A DNA stretch of 64,000 nt from Eubacterium callanderi (GCF_900142645.1 NZ_FRBP01000009.1:62001-126000), one strand, 5' to 3'; positions 48,806 through 57,883 are shown, numbered from the stretch's first letter. The notes: a model not told the origin generated them from the sequence alone. Program-made: numbers and translations.

Positions 48806-50049
48806 AAGAGATGAAAATAGATATTGCCGTGATCGGCGGCGGCCCTGCCGGTATGGCGGCAGCACTGGAGGCCAGGCGTCAGGGGGCCGGAAAGGTCATG
48901 ATCATCGAGCGGGATATTGAACCGGGGGGCATCCTCCAGCAGTGTATCCACGATGGCTTTGGCCTGCACCGGTTTAAGAAACGCCTGTCCGGAACGGATT
49001 ACGCCCAGCGCTTTATCGACGAGGTGGAGGCCAGCGATATTGAAGTGCTTCTGGATACCATGGTGCTGGAGATCACAAGGGACAAGGTGATTTACGCCTG
49101 TAACAACCGGGACGGCATGATGAAAATCCGCTGCGGTGCTGTGATCCTGGCCATGGGATGCCGGGAACGGACCGCCAGCCAGGTGCTGCTTTACGGCTAC
49201 CGGCCGGCCGGGGTTATGACCGCCGGTTCGGTTCAGCGCTACATTAACATGGAGGGCTACCTGCCAGGCAAAGAAGCGGTTATCCTGGGCTCCGGCGACA
49301 TTGGTCTGATTATGGCCAGGCGCATGACCCTTGAGCATATTAAGGTCAAGGGCGTTTACGAGGTCATGCAGGACCCGGGCGGGCTGACCCGGAACATTGT
49401 CCAGTGTCTGGACGACTATGGCATCCCGCTGCACCTTGCCACCACAGTCACCTGGATCCATGGTAAGGAGCGCCTTGAAGGCGTGACCGTGGCAAAGGTG
49501 GACGAGCACCGGAAGGTGATTCCCGGGACAGAGGAATTTATTTCCTGTGACCTGCTGGTGCTGGCCGTCGGCCTGATTCCGGAAAACGAGCTGTCCGTTA
49601 AGGCCGGCATCGAGATGGACCCCAGGACGCGGGGCCCGGTGCTGGACAACCATTTTATGACCAGTGTTCCCGGCATTTTCGCGGCGGGCAACGTGGCGGT
49701 GGTCTTTGACCTGGTGGATTATGTGTCCGAATCCGGAGAGATCGCTGCGCGGGGAGCGGCCGCCTACCTGAACGGCACTCTGGACACTGAGGCCGAGGCG
49801 GTGGAAACCGTTCCGGGAGAGAATGTGAATTTTATTGTGCCCCAGCGCGTGCGCGCGGGCAGCCGGGAGGAGACCACCCTGTTTATGCGGGTAAAAAAAC
49901 CGGAAAAGAGTGTGCGGCTCACCTGCGAAAACGGGGGTGAGACACTGGTATCCAAAAAACTGAAAACCGTGGCGCCGCCGGAAATGGTGGCCTGCACCGT
50001 GACGCCAGGACACGACGCGCCGCTGGTGGTGGATGTGAAGGAGGCGTGA
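48802..50049 (+). CDS. FAD/NAD(P)-dependent oxidoreductase, GlpB-like partner
   Basis: A 415-residue pyridine-nucleotide-disulfide-type flavoprotein: first dinucleotide loop VIGGGPAGMAAALEAR (12-19), EPGGILQQC, LAMGCRERT, second loop VILGSGDIGLIMARRM (about 160), and PGIFAAGNVA for FAD. Such proteins accompany GlpA-type dehydrogenases and DUF1667 proteins in Firmicutes and probably accept electrons from them. It overlaps the BON-GlpA gene by 4 bases (ATGA) and is followed 2 bases later by the DUF1667 gene. Confidence 0.87.
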   Translation: MKEMKIDIAVIGGGPAGMAAALEARRQGAGKVMIIERDIEPGGILQQCIHDGFGLHRFKKRLSGTDYAQRFIDEVEASDIEVLLDTMVLEITRDKVIYACNNRDGMMKIRCGAVILAMGCRERTASQVLLYGYRPAGVMTAGSVQRYINMEGYLPGKEAVILGSGDIGLIMARRMTLEHIKVKGVYEVMQDPGGLTRNIVQCLDDYGIPLHLATTVTWIHGKERLEGVTVAKVDEHRKVIPGTEEFISCDLLVLAVGLIPENELSVKAGIEMDPRTRGPVLDNHFMTSVPGIFAAGNVAVVFDLVDYVSESGEIAARGAAAYLNGTLDTEAEAVETVPGENVNFIVPQRVRAGSREETTLFMRVKKPEKSVRLTCENGGETLVSKKLKTVAPPEMVACTVTPGHDAPLVVDVKEA

Positions 50050-50051
50050 GC

Positions 50052-50417
50052 ATGGTTAAAAAAGAATACATCTGCATTGTGTGCCCGAACAGCTGCCGGC
50101 TGGAGGTCACCGATGACCATGGGAGACTGACCGTGGAGGGCGCGGGTTGCAAGCTGGGCACCGCCCACGGCGAGAAGGAATATAAAAATCCAGAGCGGAT
50201 GCTGACCACAACGGTGAACATCGAAGGCGGCACGCACAGGCGCTTGCCAGTCATCAGCGCCTGCGAGCTGCCAAGGGATAAAATGGAGGACTGCCTGAAG
50301 GTGCTTTACAGCCGGACGCTTAAAGCGCCGGTGGCCTGCGGGCAGGTGATCGAACAGAATATTTGCGGGACAGGGGTCGATATCGTCGCCTCCCGGTCAA
50401 TGAAGGAGAGAGGTTAA
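50052..50417 (+). CDS. DUF1667 family Cys-rich protein
   Basis: A 121-residue protein with N-terminal CIVCPNSC (Cys8, 11, 15), then GAGCKLG, PVISACELPRD and CGQVIEQNICGTGVDIVASR. DUF1667 proteins regularly sit after GlpA/GlpB-like flavoproteins and are thought to be small iron-sulfur or redox subunits. ATG 50052 is 7 bases after AGGAGG; GTG 50046 is closer and less likely. The next gene begins 3 bases later. Confidence 0.88.
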   Translation: MVKKEYICIVCPNSCRLEVTDDHGRLTVEGAGCKLGTAHGEKEYKNPERMLTTTVNIEGGTHRRLPVISACELPRDKMEDCLKVLYSRTLKAPVACGQVIEQNICGTGVDIVASRSMKERG

Positions 50418-50420
50418 ATT

Positions 50421-51851
50421 ATGAATAAAGAAGCACTTGTACAGGAACTGGGAAAAATTGTAGGAGCGGACAGAGTCTCAGACAGCGAGCAGGCTGTTTT
50501 GGACGCCGCCAAGGATTATATCGGCTACCGCCGCTATGAACGCGACGATAAAAAATACTGGGTGCCCCGCGCGGCCTGCGTGGTCCACCCACAGAGCACC
50601 GAGCAGGTCGCTGAGGTGCTGAAATACCTGAACGATAAAAAAATTGACGTGGTGCCGAGAACCGGCGGCTCCAGCGTTACCCGCGGCATCGAGCCCCGGC
50701 AGGACGGCGTGATCCTGGACGGCTCAGACATGAATGAGATCATCGAGGTCAATGAGGAAGACATGTATGTGACGGCCAAATGCGGTACGCCTATGGAGTA
50801 CCTTGAGGGCTACCTGAATAAGATGGGCTACACCACCGGGCATTTCCCGCAGTCCCTGCCTCTGGCACAGGTGGGCGGACTGCTGGCAACGCGCAGCATC
50901 GGCCAGTTTTCCACACTTTACGGCGGTATTGAGGATCTGGTGGTGGGTCTGGAGGCAGTGCTGGCTGATGGCAGTGTAATCCGGATTAAAAATGTGCCGA
51001 GACGCTCTGTCGGGCCAGATCTGCGCCACCTGTTCATCGGCAGCGAGGGGCTCCTGGGCTTTATCACCGAGGCTTCTGTGAAAATCTTCAAATATATGCC
51101 TGAAAACCGCTGGATGAAGGCTTATGGCATAAAGGGCATGAAAAACGGCCTGGCTCTTATCCGCGATATTATGGTGGCTGGCTACAAGCCTGCAGTTGTC
51201 AGGCTGCACGACCCATTAGAGGTCGCCGACCAGATGGGCGGCGTCGCGCCTGAGGGGCACTGTATGCTGCTCCTGCTGGCTGAGGGGCCGGCAGGCATCA
51301 CCAAGGCTACCGGTGAAGGCATTGAGGAGCTGGCATCCAAATACGATCCTGTGGATATGGGCGCCAAGCCTGTGGAAAACTGGCTCGTACACCGCAATGA
51401 TGTCTGTGACGATATGGATAAGCCAAAATTCTACGACATGGGCGTTGTGGCCGATACCTGTGAAATTTCCGGCAACTGGTCAGAGATTGGCAACATCTAC
51501 GACGCAGTGCTTGAACGCCTGCCGCGGGAAATAGAAAACGTGGTTTTCCTGGGCGGCCATTCCTCCCACAGCTACATGCAGGGTACCAATATCTACTTCC
51601 AGTTCGCCTTTACCGTAACAGAGGGAGCCCAAAGCGTGGAAGGCGACTATATGAAGCTGATCGGCATCATTCTGGACGAAACCCTGAAGCGCGGCGGCAG
51701 CATTGCCCACCATCATGGCTCCGGCAAGTACCGCACCCAGTTTATGCCTCGGGAGCACGGCTCATCCTATCCGCTCATGTACCGGCTCAAGGAAGCCATG
51801 GACCCCAACCATATTTTAAATAAAGGCGTGCTTTTAGTAGAGGAAAATTGA
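50421..51851 (+). CDS. FAD-linked oxidase, GlcD/alkyl-DHAP synthase-like (first)
   Basis: A 476-residue flavoprotein with a PCMH-type FAD domain (PRTGGSSVTRG about 74-84, GGLLATRSIGQFSTLYGG, IGSEGLLGFITEASVKI) and a C-terminal oxidase domain with HHHGSGKYR and a MDPNHILNKG end. The His triplet recalls alkyldihydroxyacetonephosphate synthases, while the neighbours (EtfBA) recall lactate/glycolate dehydrogenases. It probably oxidises a 2-hydroxyacid or polyol-derived compound and passes electrons to the Etf encoded next. The GAGAGG ribosome site overlaps the end of the DUF1667 gene. Confidence 0.85.
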   Translation: MNKEALVQELGKIVGADRVSDSEQAVLDAAKDYIGYRRYERDDKKYWVPRAACVVHPQSTEQVAEVLKYLNDKKIDVVPRTGGSSVTRGIEPRQDGVILDGSDMNEIIEVNEEDMYVTAKCGTPMEYLEGYLNKMGYTTGHFPQSLPLAQVGGLLATRSIGQFSTLYGGIEDLVVGLEAVLADGSVIRIKNVPRRSVGPDLRHLFIGSEGLLGFITEASVKIFKYMPENRWMKAYGIKGMKNGLALIRDIMVAGYKPAVVRLHDPLEVADQMGGVAPEGHCMLLLLAEGPAGITKATGEGIEELASKYDPVDMGAKPVENWLVHRNDVCDDMDKPKFYDMGVVADTCEISGNWSEIGNIYDAVLERLPREIENVVFLGGHSSHSYMQGTNIYFQFAFTVTEGAQSVEGDYMKLIGIILDETLKRGGSIAHHHGSGKYRTQFMPREHGSSYPLMYRLKEAMDPNHILNKGVLLVEEN

Positions 51852-52003
51852 GCCGGAATTTGTTATAATTAAATAAGACTGCATTTAAAACTGCACCCTC
51901 CTCCAACAGACGGCCAGAAAAGCCCGGAGAGAGGGTGTGGTTTGATCTGGTTTTAGGGCAGAAGCCTGGAAACAGGAATAATGACAACACAAAAGGGGAC
52001 AAA
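51852..52003 (+). promoter_or_regulatory. Intercistronic region with a hairpin and a possible internal promoter
   Basis: An extended -10-like TGTTATAAT (51861-51869) without a clear -35 is followed by an imperfect hairpin with arms CACCCTCCTCC and GGAGAGAGGGTG (51894-51938). There is no T run, so the hairpin is more likely a processing or stability element than a terminator. This is the only large gap in the operon. Confidence 0.4.
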
Positions 52004-52768
52004 ATGAAAATTTGCGTATGCTTTAAAATTGTACCAGACCTCGATCAGGTTCTGGAATCGGACTGGAGGGATATCTCCCAGGGACTGGACACCAGCTATG
52101 TGAAAAAAATGATCAATTGCTTTGATGAGACAGCGCTGGAGATGGCCCTGCGGCTTAAGGAAACCGCAGCAGACACCGGGGCGGCGTGCACTGCCGTAAC
52201 GGTTGGCGGCGGCCTGGCAAGCCTGATGAAGGGGCTGTACGCTGTGGGCTACGACCGGGTGGTCAATATTCCGTTTGAGCGCAGAGAGTTCTGCCCCGAG
52301 ACCGTGGCGGCGCTGCTGGCCGGTTTTATAAAAAGCGGGGATTTTGATCTGGTGCTTTTCGGCAAACAGGCCGGCATGGCGGACAGCGGCATGGTGCCGC
52401 CGCTGTCCGCCGAGCTGCTGGGGCTTCCCTTTGTCGGAGACACGGCAGCGGCATCGTTTGAAGGCGGGCAGCTTGTGCTTGAGCATGAGACCCCGGCGGG
52501 GCTGGAAGTCCTGAAACTCCAGGGCCCGGTGGCAGCTTCTGTGGGTGACGCGGAGTACGCTTACCTGAGAGTGGCGACGCTGCGGGAGAAAATGGCCGCG
52601 TCCAAACGGGACATTGAGGAGTGGCCCGCTCTGCCGGCAGAAGATACGGTTCTGCCAGCTTTCAGCCGGGAGAGCAGTGCGAAGGAGTGTGTCATGATCG
52701 AGGGAGAGAGTGGTGCGGCCAAGGCCGGCGCAGTGTATGAAAAATGGATTAAGGGGATGATATCATGA
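52004..52768 (+). CDS. etfB: Electron transfer flavoprotein beta subunit, first set
   Basis: A 254-residue EtfB: starts MKICVCFKIVPDLDQVL, has CFDETALEMALRLKE, TAVTVGG, DLVLFGKQAGMADSGMVPP and SAELLGLPFVGD. The usual EtfB signature ATDGDTGQV is replaced by AGMADSGMV, so the nucleotide site has diverged. It forms a heterodimer with the EtfA that overlaps its end (ATGA). ATG 52004 follows AAAGGGG; the frame upstream of it has no family similarity. Confidence 0.88.
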   Translation: MKICVCFKIVPDLDQVLESDWRDISQGLDTSYVKKMINCFDETALEMALRLKETAADTGAACTAVTVGGGLASLMKGLYAVGYDRVVNIPFERREFCPETVAALLAGFIKSGDFDLVLFGKQAGMADSGMVPPLSAELLGLPFVGDTAAASFEGGQLVLEHETPAGLEVLKLQGPVAASVGDAEYAYLRVATLREKMAASKRDIEEWPALPAEDTVLPAFSRESSAKECVMIEGESGAAKAGAVYEKWIKGMIS

Positions 52769-53730
52769 AGGCAGCCTGTGTTTTTACAAGAGAAGACGAT
52801 ATCCTGAAAACGGCCGGGCGCATTAACGCCTTAACCGGCGCTCTTGTGGCAGAGAGCGCGTTGCTGGAGGCCTGGTATCTTGGCGATACCAAAGAGGGCC
52901 TGGCAGAGACAGCCCGGTGTGTGGCCGGCATCGGTACAGTGGTGCGCTGCCCGGTGGGCAGCGGGGCCCTGCCTGAAAACTGGCTGGACAGTCTGGAAGC
53001 CCTGTACCGGGAGCGGCAGCCAGAGCTGCTGATTTTTACAGCCGGGTCCGGAGCGCTGGCAACGCGGCTGGCCGTAAGGATCGGCGGGACCTGTCTGACA
53101 GGCTGCCGGACCCTGGGCAGGGATACGGACGGCCTCTGGGTCCGGCGCCCGGTTTACAATTCACATGCCGACGCGGTCAGCCGGCCCCAGGGACGGCCGC
53201 TTGTATTGTCGGCTTCCAAGGCCGGGCCGGTATCGGAGAGCCCTGTTGAAGAGACAGAACAGGCTGCCATTACAGAGGTGGGCCCTGTGCTTAAACACTA
53301 CGGCTACTGCCTGGACCGAAAGCTCAAGGCCAGCAGGGCAAAGAACCCGCTGGAGGAGGCAAAGCTGGTGCTGGTAGGCGGCAGGGGCCTTGGCTCCAGA
53401 GAAAACTACGCGCGGCTGAAGCAGCTGGCCCGGGCCTGGGGCGGCGCCTGCGGCTGCACACGGGCAGCCGCCATCAATGGATGGGCCGACGTGGCGGACA
53501 TTATCGGCCAGTCCGGCCATGTGCTCAGGGCTGAGCTGTGCATCACACTGGGCGTGTCGGGCGCGGCGCCCTTTATGGCTGGGCTTGAGAACGTCAAAAA
53601 TCTGGTGGCAGTCAACAGTGATCCTGACGCACCGGTTTTTAAAGCCGCCGATTATGGACTGGTGGGCGACGCACTGGAGGTTTTAGAGGCTTGGGAAAAG
53701 CAGGCGGAGGAGCAGAAAGATGAAAATTGA
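52765..53730 (+). CDS. etfA: Electron transfer flavoprotein alpha subunit, first set
   Basis: A 321-residue EtfA. The C-terminal FAD domain reads LVLVGGRGLGSRENYARLK, then the IGQSGHVLRAELCITLGVSGA and VAVNSDPDAPVFKAADYGLVGD blocks of the family. The N-terminal domain is much diverged. It accepts electrons from a dedicated dehydrogenase; candidates are the FAD-linked oxidase genes on either side. Overlaps: 4 bases with etfB and 11 bases with the next FAD oxidase. Confidence 0.9.
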   Translation: MKAACVFTREDDILKTAGRINALTGALVAESALLEAWYLGDTKEGLAETARCVAGIGTVVRCPVGSGALPENWLDSLEALYRERQPELLIFTAGSGALATRLAVRIGGTCLTGCRTLGRDTDGLWVRRPVYNSHADAVSRPQGRPLVLSASKAGPVSESPVEETEQAAITEVGPVLKHYGYCLDRKLKASRAKNPLEEAKLVLVGGRGLGSRENYARLKQLARAWGGACGCTRAAAINGWADVADIIGQSGHVLRAELCITLGVSGAAPFMAGLENVKNLVAVNSDPDAPVFKAADYGLVGDALEVLEAWEKQAEEQKDEN

Positions 53731-55156
53731 AGCGATGACAGAAAAATATGAGCGGTGGCTTGGGGACGAATCCCGTATCCGAGGAAGGGCAGACGCGGTC
53801 TGCTTTCCAGAAAGCTTTGAGGAGGCCCGGGAGGCTGTGAGCCATGCCCGCAGGGCCGGGCTGCATATTACGCCCCAGGGCGCCCGCACCGGGCTGACCG
53901 GGGGAGCAGTGCCGGAGGGCGGCCTGGTTGTGGACTGCCAGGGACTGAAGGACCTGGAGCTGAGAGAAGGACCGGTTCTTTACGCCGGGGCAGGTGCCAC
54001 GCTTACGCAGCTCCATGCCCTTTTATTGAAGGAGCCCTGGGTATTCCCGCCGAACCCAACCGAGGAGAGCGCAACCCTCGGCGGCATGTTTGGCTGCAAC
54101 GCCATGGGCATCGACGGGCAGAGGACAGCGTCCTGGGTCCGGAAGCTCTGGTGGCTCACAGCCGCAGGTGAGGTCTGGGAGATCGGCCGGGGCAGCTATG
54201 TCTTTGATGACAGCGGCTGCGCGCTGCCGGACGGCGGCCGCCTGAGCTGTGAGACCTTTGAGAGCTCCGGCGTGCTGAACGGACTGGTGACTGTCAAACA
54301 GATGGACTTGATCGACTTTCTGGCAGGGACTGAGGGGCAGCTGGGCATGGCCCTGGCCTTTGAGCTGGAGCTTGCGAAGAAGCCGGACTGTGATTGGGGT
54401 GTGCTGTATTTTCTGCCCACAGACCCGGCGGCGATGGCGCTCTGCCGGGCAGTGGCTCAGGCTGAGAACAGCGGCAGTGTGACGGTGATGGAATACTATG
54501 ACAGGGCAGCCCTCAGCCTGCTCTCCGAGGGGCGGCACAACACTGCGGCGCTGCAGGAGCTCCCGGAATTCCCCCAGGGCGCTGGTGCCGCGGTCTATGT
54601 CGAGCTGGCCGGGGACGATCCCGATGCTCTGGAGGGCGCGCTGTTTGAGCAGCTGGATATTTTTGAAGGGCTGGGCGGCAGTGAGGAACAGACCTGGGCA
54701 GCCAGCGAGCGCTATGAGATCGATCGCTTCAGAAAGCTGCGGCATGTGGTGCCAGAGCTGGCCAACGGAAAGACCGATTCCTTCAGCCAGGCTGTGCCCG
54801 GGCTTACCCGCCTGTCCTCAGACCTGAAGGGGCCGGCGGAAAAGGCAGAGGACTATCTGGAAATGTACCGCGGGGGCATTGCCCAGAGTGGCGCACACGC
54901 TGTGATATACGGCGCGGCGGCACAGAACCGTTTCCATGTTAATTTTCTGCCAGAGACACCGGAGGAAAGAGCAAAATGCGAGGTTCTGATGGCAGAATGG
55001 GCAGCCCGGGCAGCCGCGGACAGGGGCCAGATTATCACCGAAAACGGCGCGGGCCTGCTAAAGCGGGAGCTGGCCCTGCGCTTTGTACCGGAGGCGGTGA
55101 AGCGCCAGATAAAGGCAGTGAAGGAAGCATTCGACCCGGAGGGCGTTTTTAAATGA
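53720..55156 (+). CDS. FAD-linked oxidase, GlcD/lactate dehydrogenase-like (second)
   Basis: A 478-residue PCMH-type flavoprotein: PQGARTGLTGGAVPEGGLV, NPTEESATLGGMFGCNA, GTEGQLGMALAFELEL and a C-terminal ITENGAGLLKREL ... EAFDPEGVFK typical of GlcD/LldD-like D-hydroxyacid dehydrogenases. It is only distantly like the first oxidase (50421), so the two probably use different substrates. Its start lies inside etfA and its stop overlaps the second etfB by 4 bases. Together with the next two genes it has the same make-up as the lactate dehydrogenase/Etf complex LctBCD of A. woodii. Confidence 0.87.
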   Translation: MKIEAMTEKYERWLGDESRIRGRADAVCFPESFEEAREAVSHARRAGLHITPQGARTGLTGGAVPEGGLVVDCQGLKDLELREGPVLYAGAGATLTQLHALLLKEPWVFPPNPTEESATLGGMFGCNAMGIDGQRTASWVRKLWWLTAAGEVWEIGRGSYVFDDSGCALPDGGRLSCETFESSGVLNGLVTVKQMDLIDFLAGTEGQLGMALAFELELAKKPDCDWGVLYFLPTDPAAMALCRAVAQAENSGSVTVMEYYDRAALSLLSEGRHNTAALQELPEFPQGAGAAVYVELAGDDPDALEGALFEQLDIFEGLGGSEEQTWAASERYEIDRFRKLRHVVPELANGKTDSFSQAVPGLTRLSSDLKGPAEKAEDYLEMYRGGIAQSGAHAVIYGAAAQNRFHVNFLPETPEERAKCEVLMAEWAARAAADRGQIITENGAGLLKRELALRFVPEAVKRQIKAVKEAFDPEGVFK

Positions 55157-55944
55157 AAATAATCGTGTGTATCAAACAGGTTCCGGCGCTGTCAGAGGCC
55201 AGTATGGACAAAGAAAAGGGCGTGCTGGTGCGGACCGGCGAAAATAAGCTCAATCCCTATGACCTGCCGGCCATCGAGACGGCTCTGCGGCTGAGAGAGG
55301 CCCTGGGCGGGGAGGTAACAGCGCTGACCATGGGGCCGGAGTCCGCTGAGCAGGCTCTGCGCACTGCTCTGGCAATGACTGCGGACCACGCCTGCCTCAT
55401 GAGCGACCGGGCCTTTGCGGGGGCCGACGTGCTCATGACAGCCCGGACGCTGGCCCAGGGGATTAAAGCCCTGGGCGGGGCAGACCTGATCATCTGCGGG
55501 CAGCAGACCACCGACGGCGATACGGCCCAGGTGCCCTTTTCGCTGGCGGAGCAGCTGAACATCCCGGTCATTGGATGGGTACGTGAGATTGTGAGCGCTT
55601 CAGAGGATCGGCTGGAGGCCCGCCAGGAGCTGACCGGAAGGACCTGCCGGGTGTCCGGTGGGCTACCCCTGGTGCTGGCTGTCAACCCGACTATCTGTGA
55701 AGCGCGGGTGCCAGGGCTGCGGGCTAAGCTGAAAGCAGGCAAGCAGGCCGTACAAAGGATGGTTCTGGGGGATTTGGAGCAGCAGGACAGTGAAACCTAT
55801 GGGCTCTCAGGCTCACCCACCCGGGTGGTGCGCCTGTTTCAGCCGGAGACAACGGCCAAAAATCCGGTTCTTGAGCTGACAGACAGCCAGGGTGCGGCGC
55901 TCTTGCTGGATGTGTGGAAAAGCGTGAAGGAGGCAGGTAAGTGA
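55153..55944 (+). CDS. etfB: Electron transfer flavoprotein beta subunit, second set
   Basis: A 263-residue EtfB of classical type: MKIIVCIKQVPALSEASMD, NPYDLPAIETALRLRE, TALTMGPESAEQALR, DLIICGQQTTDGDTAQVPF and LAVNPTICEARVPGL. It keeps the TDGDT nucleotide signature missing in the first set. This form is like the beta subunits of bifurcating Etf complexes, but bifurcation cannot be shown from sequence alone. It overlaps the preceding oxidase and the following etfA by 4 bases each. Confidence 0.92.
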   Translation: MKIIVCIKQVPALSEASMDKEKGVLVRTGENKLNPYDLPAIETALRLREALGGEVTALTMGPESAEQALRTALAMTADHACLMSDRAFAGADVLMTARTLAQGIKALGGADLIICGQQTTDGDTAQVPFSLAEQLNIPVIGWVREIVSASEDRLEARQELTGRTCRVSGGLPLVLAVNPTICEARVPGLRAKLKAGKQAVQRMVLGDLEQQDSETYGLSGSPTRVVRLFQPETTAKNPVLELTDSQGAALLLDVWKSVKEAGK

Positions 55945-56897
55945 GGACAGCGTTAATCTATTTACAGGAAGGCCCCGGCGGACTGCACCCGGTATGCGCG
56001 GAGCTGGCGGCAAAGGCCACAGAGCTGGCCGGCGATACCGCTGGCGTGCTTATCTGCCGGGAGCTGACCGGAGACCTCACAGCGGCACTGCGGAGCAGCG
56101 GACTGAGCAGGGTTTACCTTTATACGTTTCCGGCGGTTTCCGCGTTTCGGCAGGAGGCGCACAGAGCGGCCGTGGCCGACTGTGTGGAAAGGGTGAAGCC
56201 TGAAATCCTGCTCTTTGGTGCGACCCTTGAGGGGCGTACCCTTGCCCCCATGATCGGGGCGGCCTTTAAGACAGGAGTGACGGCAGACTGCACAGAGCTT
56301 TCGATAAACAGCGAGGGGCAGCTGGTACAGACCCGTCCGGCTTTTGGCGGCCGCATTATGGCCAGTATTCTGACCAGAACCGCGCGCCCCCAGATCGCCA
56401 CAGTGCGCCAGGGCGTGTTCAAGGCACAGCCCAGAGCGTCCGGAGACTGCGCGGTCATCCCCTGTGAGCTGCCCGGGGAGCTGCGGCCCCGGCTGCAGAC
56501 CGGGGACGATGGCGCCGCGCCGGTTTTAGAACAGGGCAGACGCCCCGTGGTGGTGGCGGTGGGCGGCGGCCTGAAGGACAAGGCCGACCTTGTGCTGTTT
56601 GAACAGCTGGCCCAAAAGCTGGACGCGGACCTGATGTGCTCCCGAGTGCTGGTGGAGCGGGGCTTTCTGCCCCAGGGAAGACAGATCGGACTCAGCGGCA
56701 GCGCCATCTCGGCAGAGCTGTTGCTGTGCTTTGGCATATCCGGCTCCGTCCAGTTTTTATCAGGTGTTAAGGGCGTTAAGCGCCTTTGCGCCGTCAATGA
56801 GGATCGGGAGGCTGAGATCATGAAAAACGCGGATTATCCGGTGCTGGGCGACCTGTACGGTGTGGCCCGGGCCATGCTTGCGGCAGCGGGTGATTGA
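55941..56897 (+). CDS. etfA: Electron transfer flavoprotein alpha subunit, second set
   Basis: A 318-residue EtfA starting at GTG 55941, which overlaps the etfB stop (GTGA) and follows GGAGG. Family blocks: FGATLEGRTLAPMIGAAFKT, GVTADCTEL, TRPAFGGRIMASIL and VAVGGGLKDKADLVLFEQLA, with a C-terminal FAD region RQIGLSGSAISAELLLCFGI and VNEDREAEIMKNADYPVLGD. It is the last gene of the operon. The -35 box of the regulator gene overlaps its stop codon. Confidence 0.92.
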   Translation: MRTALIYLQEGPGGLHPVCAELAAKATELAGDTAGVLICRELTGDLTAALRSSGLSRVYLYTFPAVSAFRQEAHRAAVADCVERVKPEILLFGATLEGRTLAPMIGAAFKTGVTADCTELSINSEGQLVQTRPAFGGRIMASILTRTARPQIATVRQGVFKAQPRASGDCAVIPCELPGELRPRLQTGDDGAAPVLEQGRRPVVVAVGGGLKDKADLVLFEQLAQKLDADLMCSRVLVERGFLPQGRQIGLSGSAISAELLLCFGISGSVQFLSGVKGVKRLCAVNEDREAEIMKNADYPVLGDLYGVARAMLAAAGD

Positions 56898-56922
56898 CAA
56901 AAGCGGGATGCCGTGCTATTGT
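56894..56922 (+). promoter_or_regulatory. Promoter of the YhfZ-type regulator
   Basis: TTGACA (56894-56899), 17 bases, TATTGT (56917-56922). The -35 overlaps the stop codon of the second etfA. Confidence 0.75.
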
Positions 56923-56953
56923 AAAACGATATTGAAAGCATGAGGAAAAACCA

Positions 56954-57883
56954 ATGAAGCCAACCTTTTATAAAAAAACAGGACTCGCTACCATTAACAT
57001 CGCGCGGGATTTTTACACCATGCAGCCCGGCGACCGGGTGCCGACCATCGCGGAGTATACCCAGCGCTTTGAGGTGTCCCGCGGTATTGTCCAGAAGGCC
57101 ATTGCCACTCTGGAGGAGGACGCGTGTATCCAAACACAGAAGAACGGAGTCAAGGGCACCTTTGTGACCGGAATTGACTATGAAAAGCTCTACCCTTATA
57201 CCAACTGGGGATCGCTGACCGGCACCATGCCTGTGCCCATGACCCTTTCTTTTTCAAGCCTGACCACAGCCATCTGTGAGGAGATGGAGAAGAGCCCCTT
57301 TCCCTTCTCCTTTGCCTATGTCACAGGCTCCGAAAAGCGTCTGGCAGCCCTAAAGGAGATGATCTATGACTTTATCATTGTGTCCAAGAGCTCGGCAGAG
57401 CGCTACCTGAGCGAAAATGATTTTCTGGAAAGGGCCATCGAGCTGACCGGCTGTATCTATTCTGAGCCCTATGTGCTGTACTTTCTGGATGACCAGAAAA
57501 CAGAGATTGAGGACGGCATGCGTATGGCGGTGGATTGTAACAGCATTGACCAGTACACCATTTCCCAGAAGCTGTGTGAGGGAAAGGATGTGGCGTTTGT
57601 CCAGACACCCTATGCCAGCTTCAGCGAGCTGCTTGTCAAGAAAAATGTGGACTGCTTTATCTACCGGCGGGACGGCTGGTACAACAATTTTCAGCCTGAC
57701 CTCAACCAGCGGGTTGTGGAGCTGCCTGGCTATCCGCTGGAGGAAGTGACCACCCCGGTGATTTTGATCAACCGGGAAAATTACGGCTTTAAAAAGCTCC
57801 TCAGCCAATACATCACCGTGGAGAAAACCCATGAAATTCAGGAAAAAGTGATCTCTGGCGAATGTGCTGTCAAGTTTTTTTAG
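56954..57883 (+). CDS. GntR-like transcriptional regulator of the YhfZ family
   Basis: A 309-residue protein with an N-terminal winged helix (LATINIARDFYTMQPGDRVP, then YTQRFEVSRGIVQKAIATLEE, residues 11-60) and a C-terminal domain like a periplasmic-binding fold (about 80-309), the layout of YhfZ proteins, which carry an HTH and a ligand-binding YhfZ_C domain. It lies 56 bases after the Etf operon with its own promoter and is the likely regulator of that operon. The direct repeats at 45353-45470 are candidate sites. No such repeat is seen at its own promoter. Confidence 0.8.
   Translation: MKPTFYKKTGLATINIARDFYTMQPGDRVPTIAEYTQRFEVSRGIVQKAIATLEEDACIQTQKNGVKGTFVTGIDYEKLYPYTNWGSLTGTMPVPMTLSFSSLTTAICEEMEKSPFPFSFAYVTGSEKRLAALKEMIYDFIIVSKSSAERYLSENDFLERAIELTGCIYSEPYVLYFLDDQKTEIEDGMRMAVDCNSIDQYTISQKLCEGKDVAFVQTPYASFSELLVKKNVDCFIYRRDGWYNNFQPDLNQRVVELPGYPLEEVTTPVILINRENYGFKKLLSQYITVEKTHEIQEKVISGECAVKFF

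Noticed and set aside
46967-50013. Two long minus-strand open frames (448 and 469 codons) opposite the GlpA- and GlpB-like genes
   Set aside because: They mirror strong plus-strand genes with clear family motifs; their products are low-complexity His/Pro/Gly-rich strings with no motif or ribosome site.
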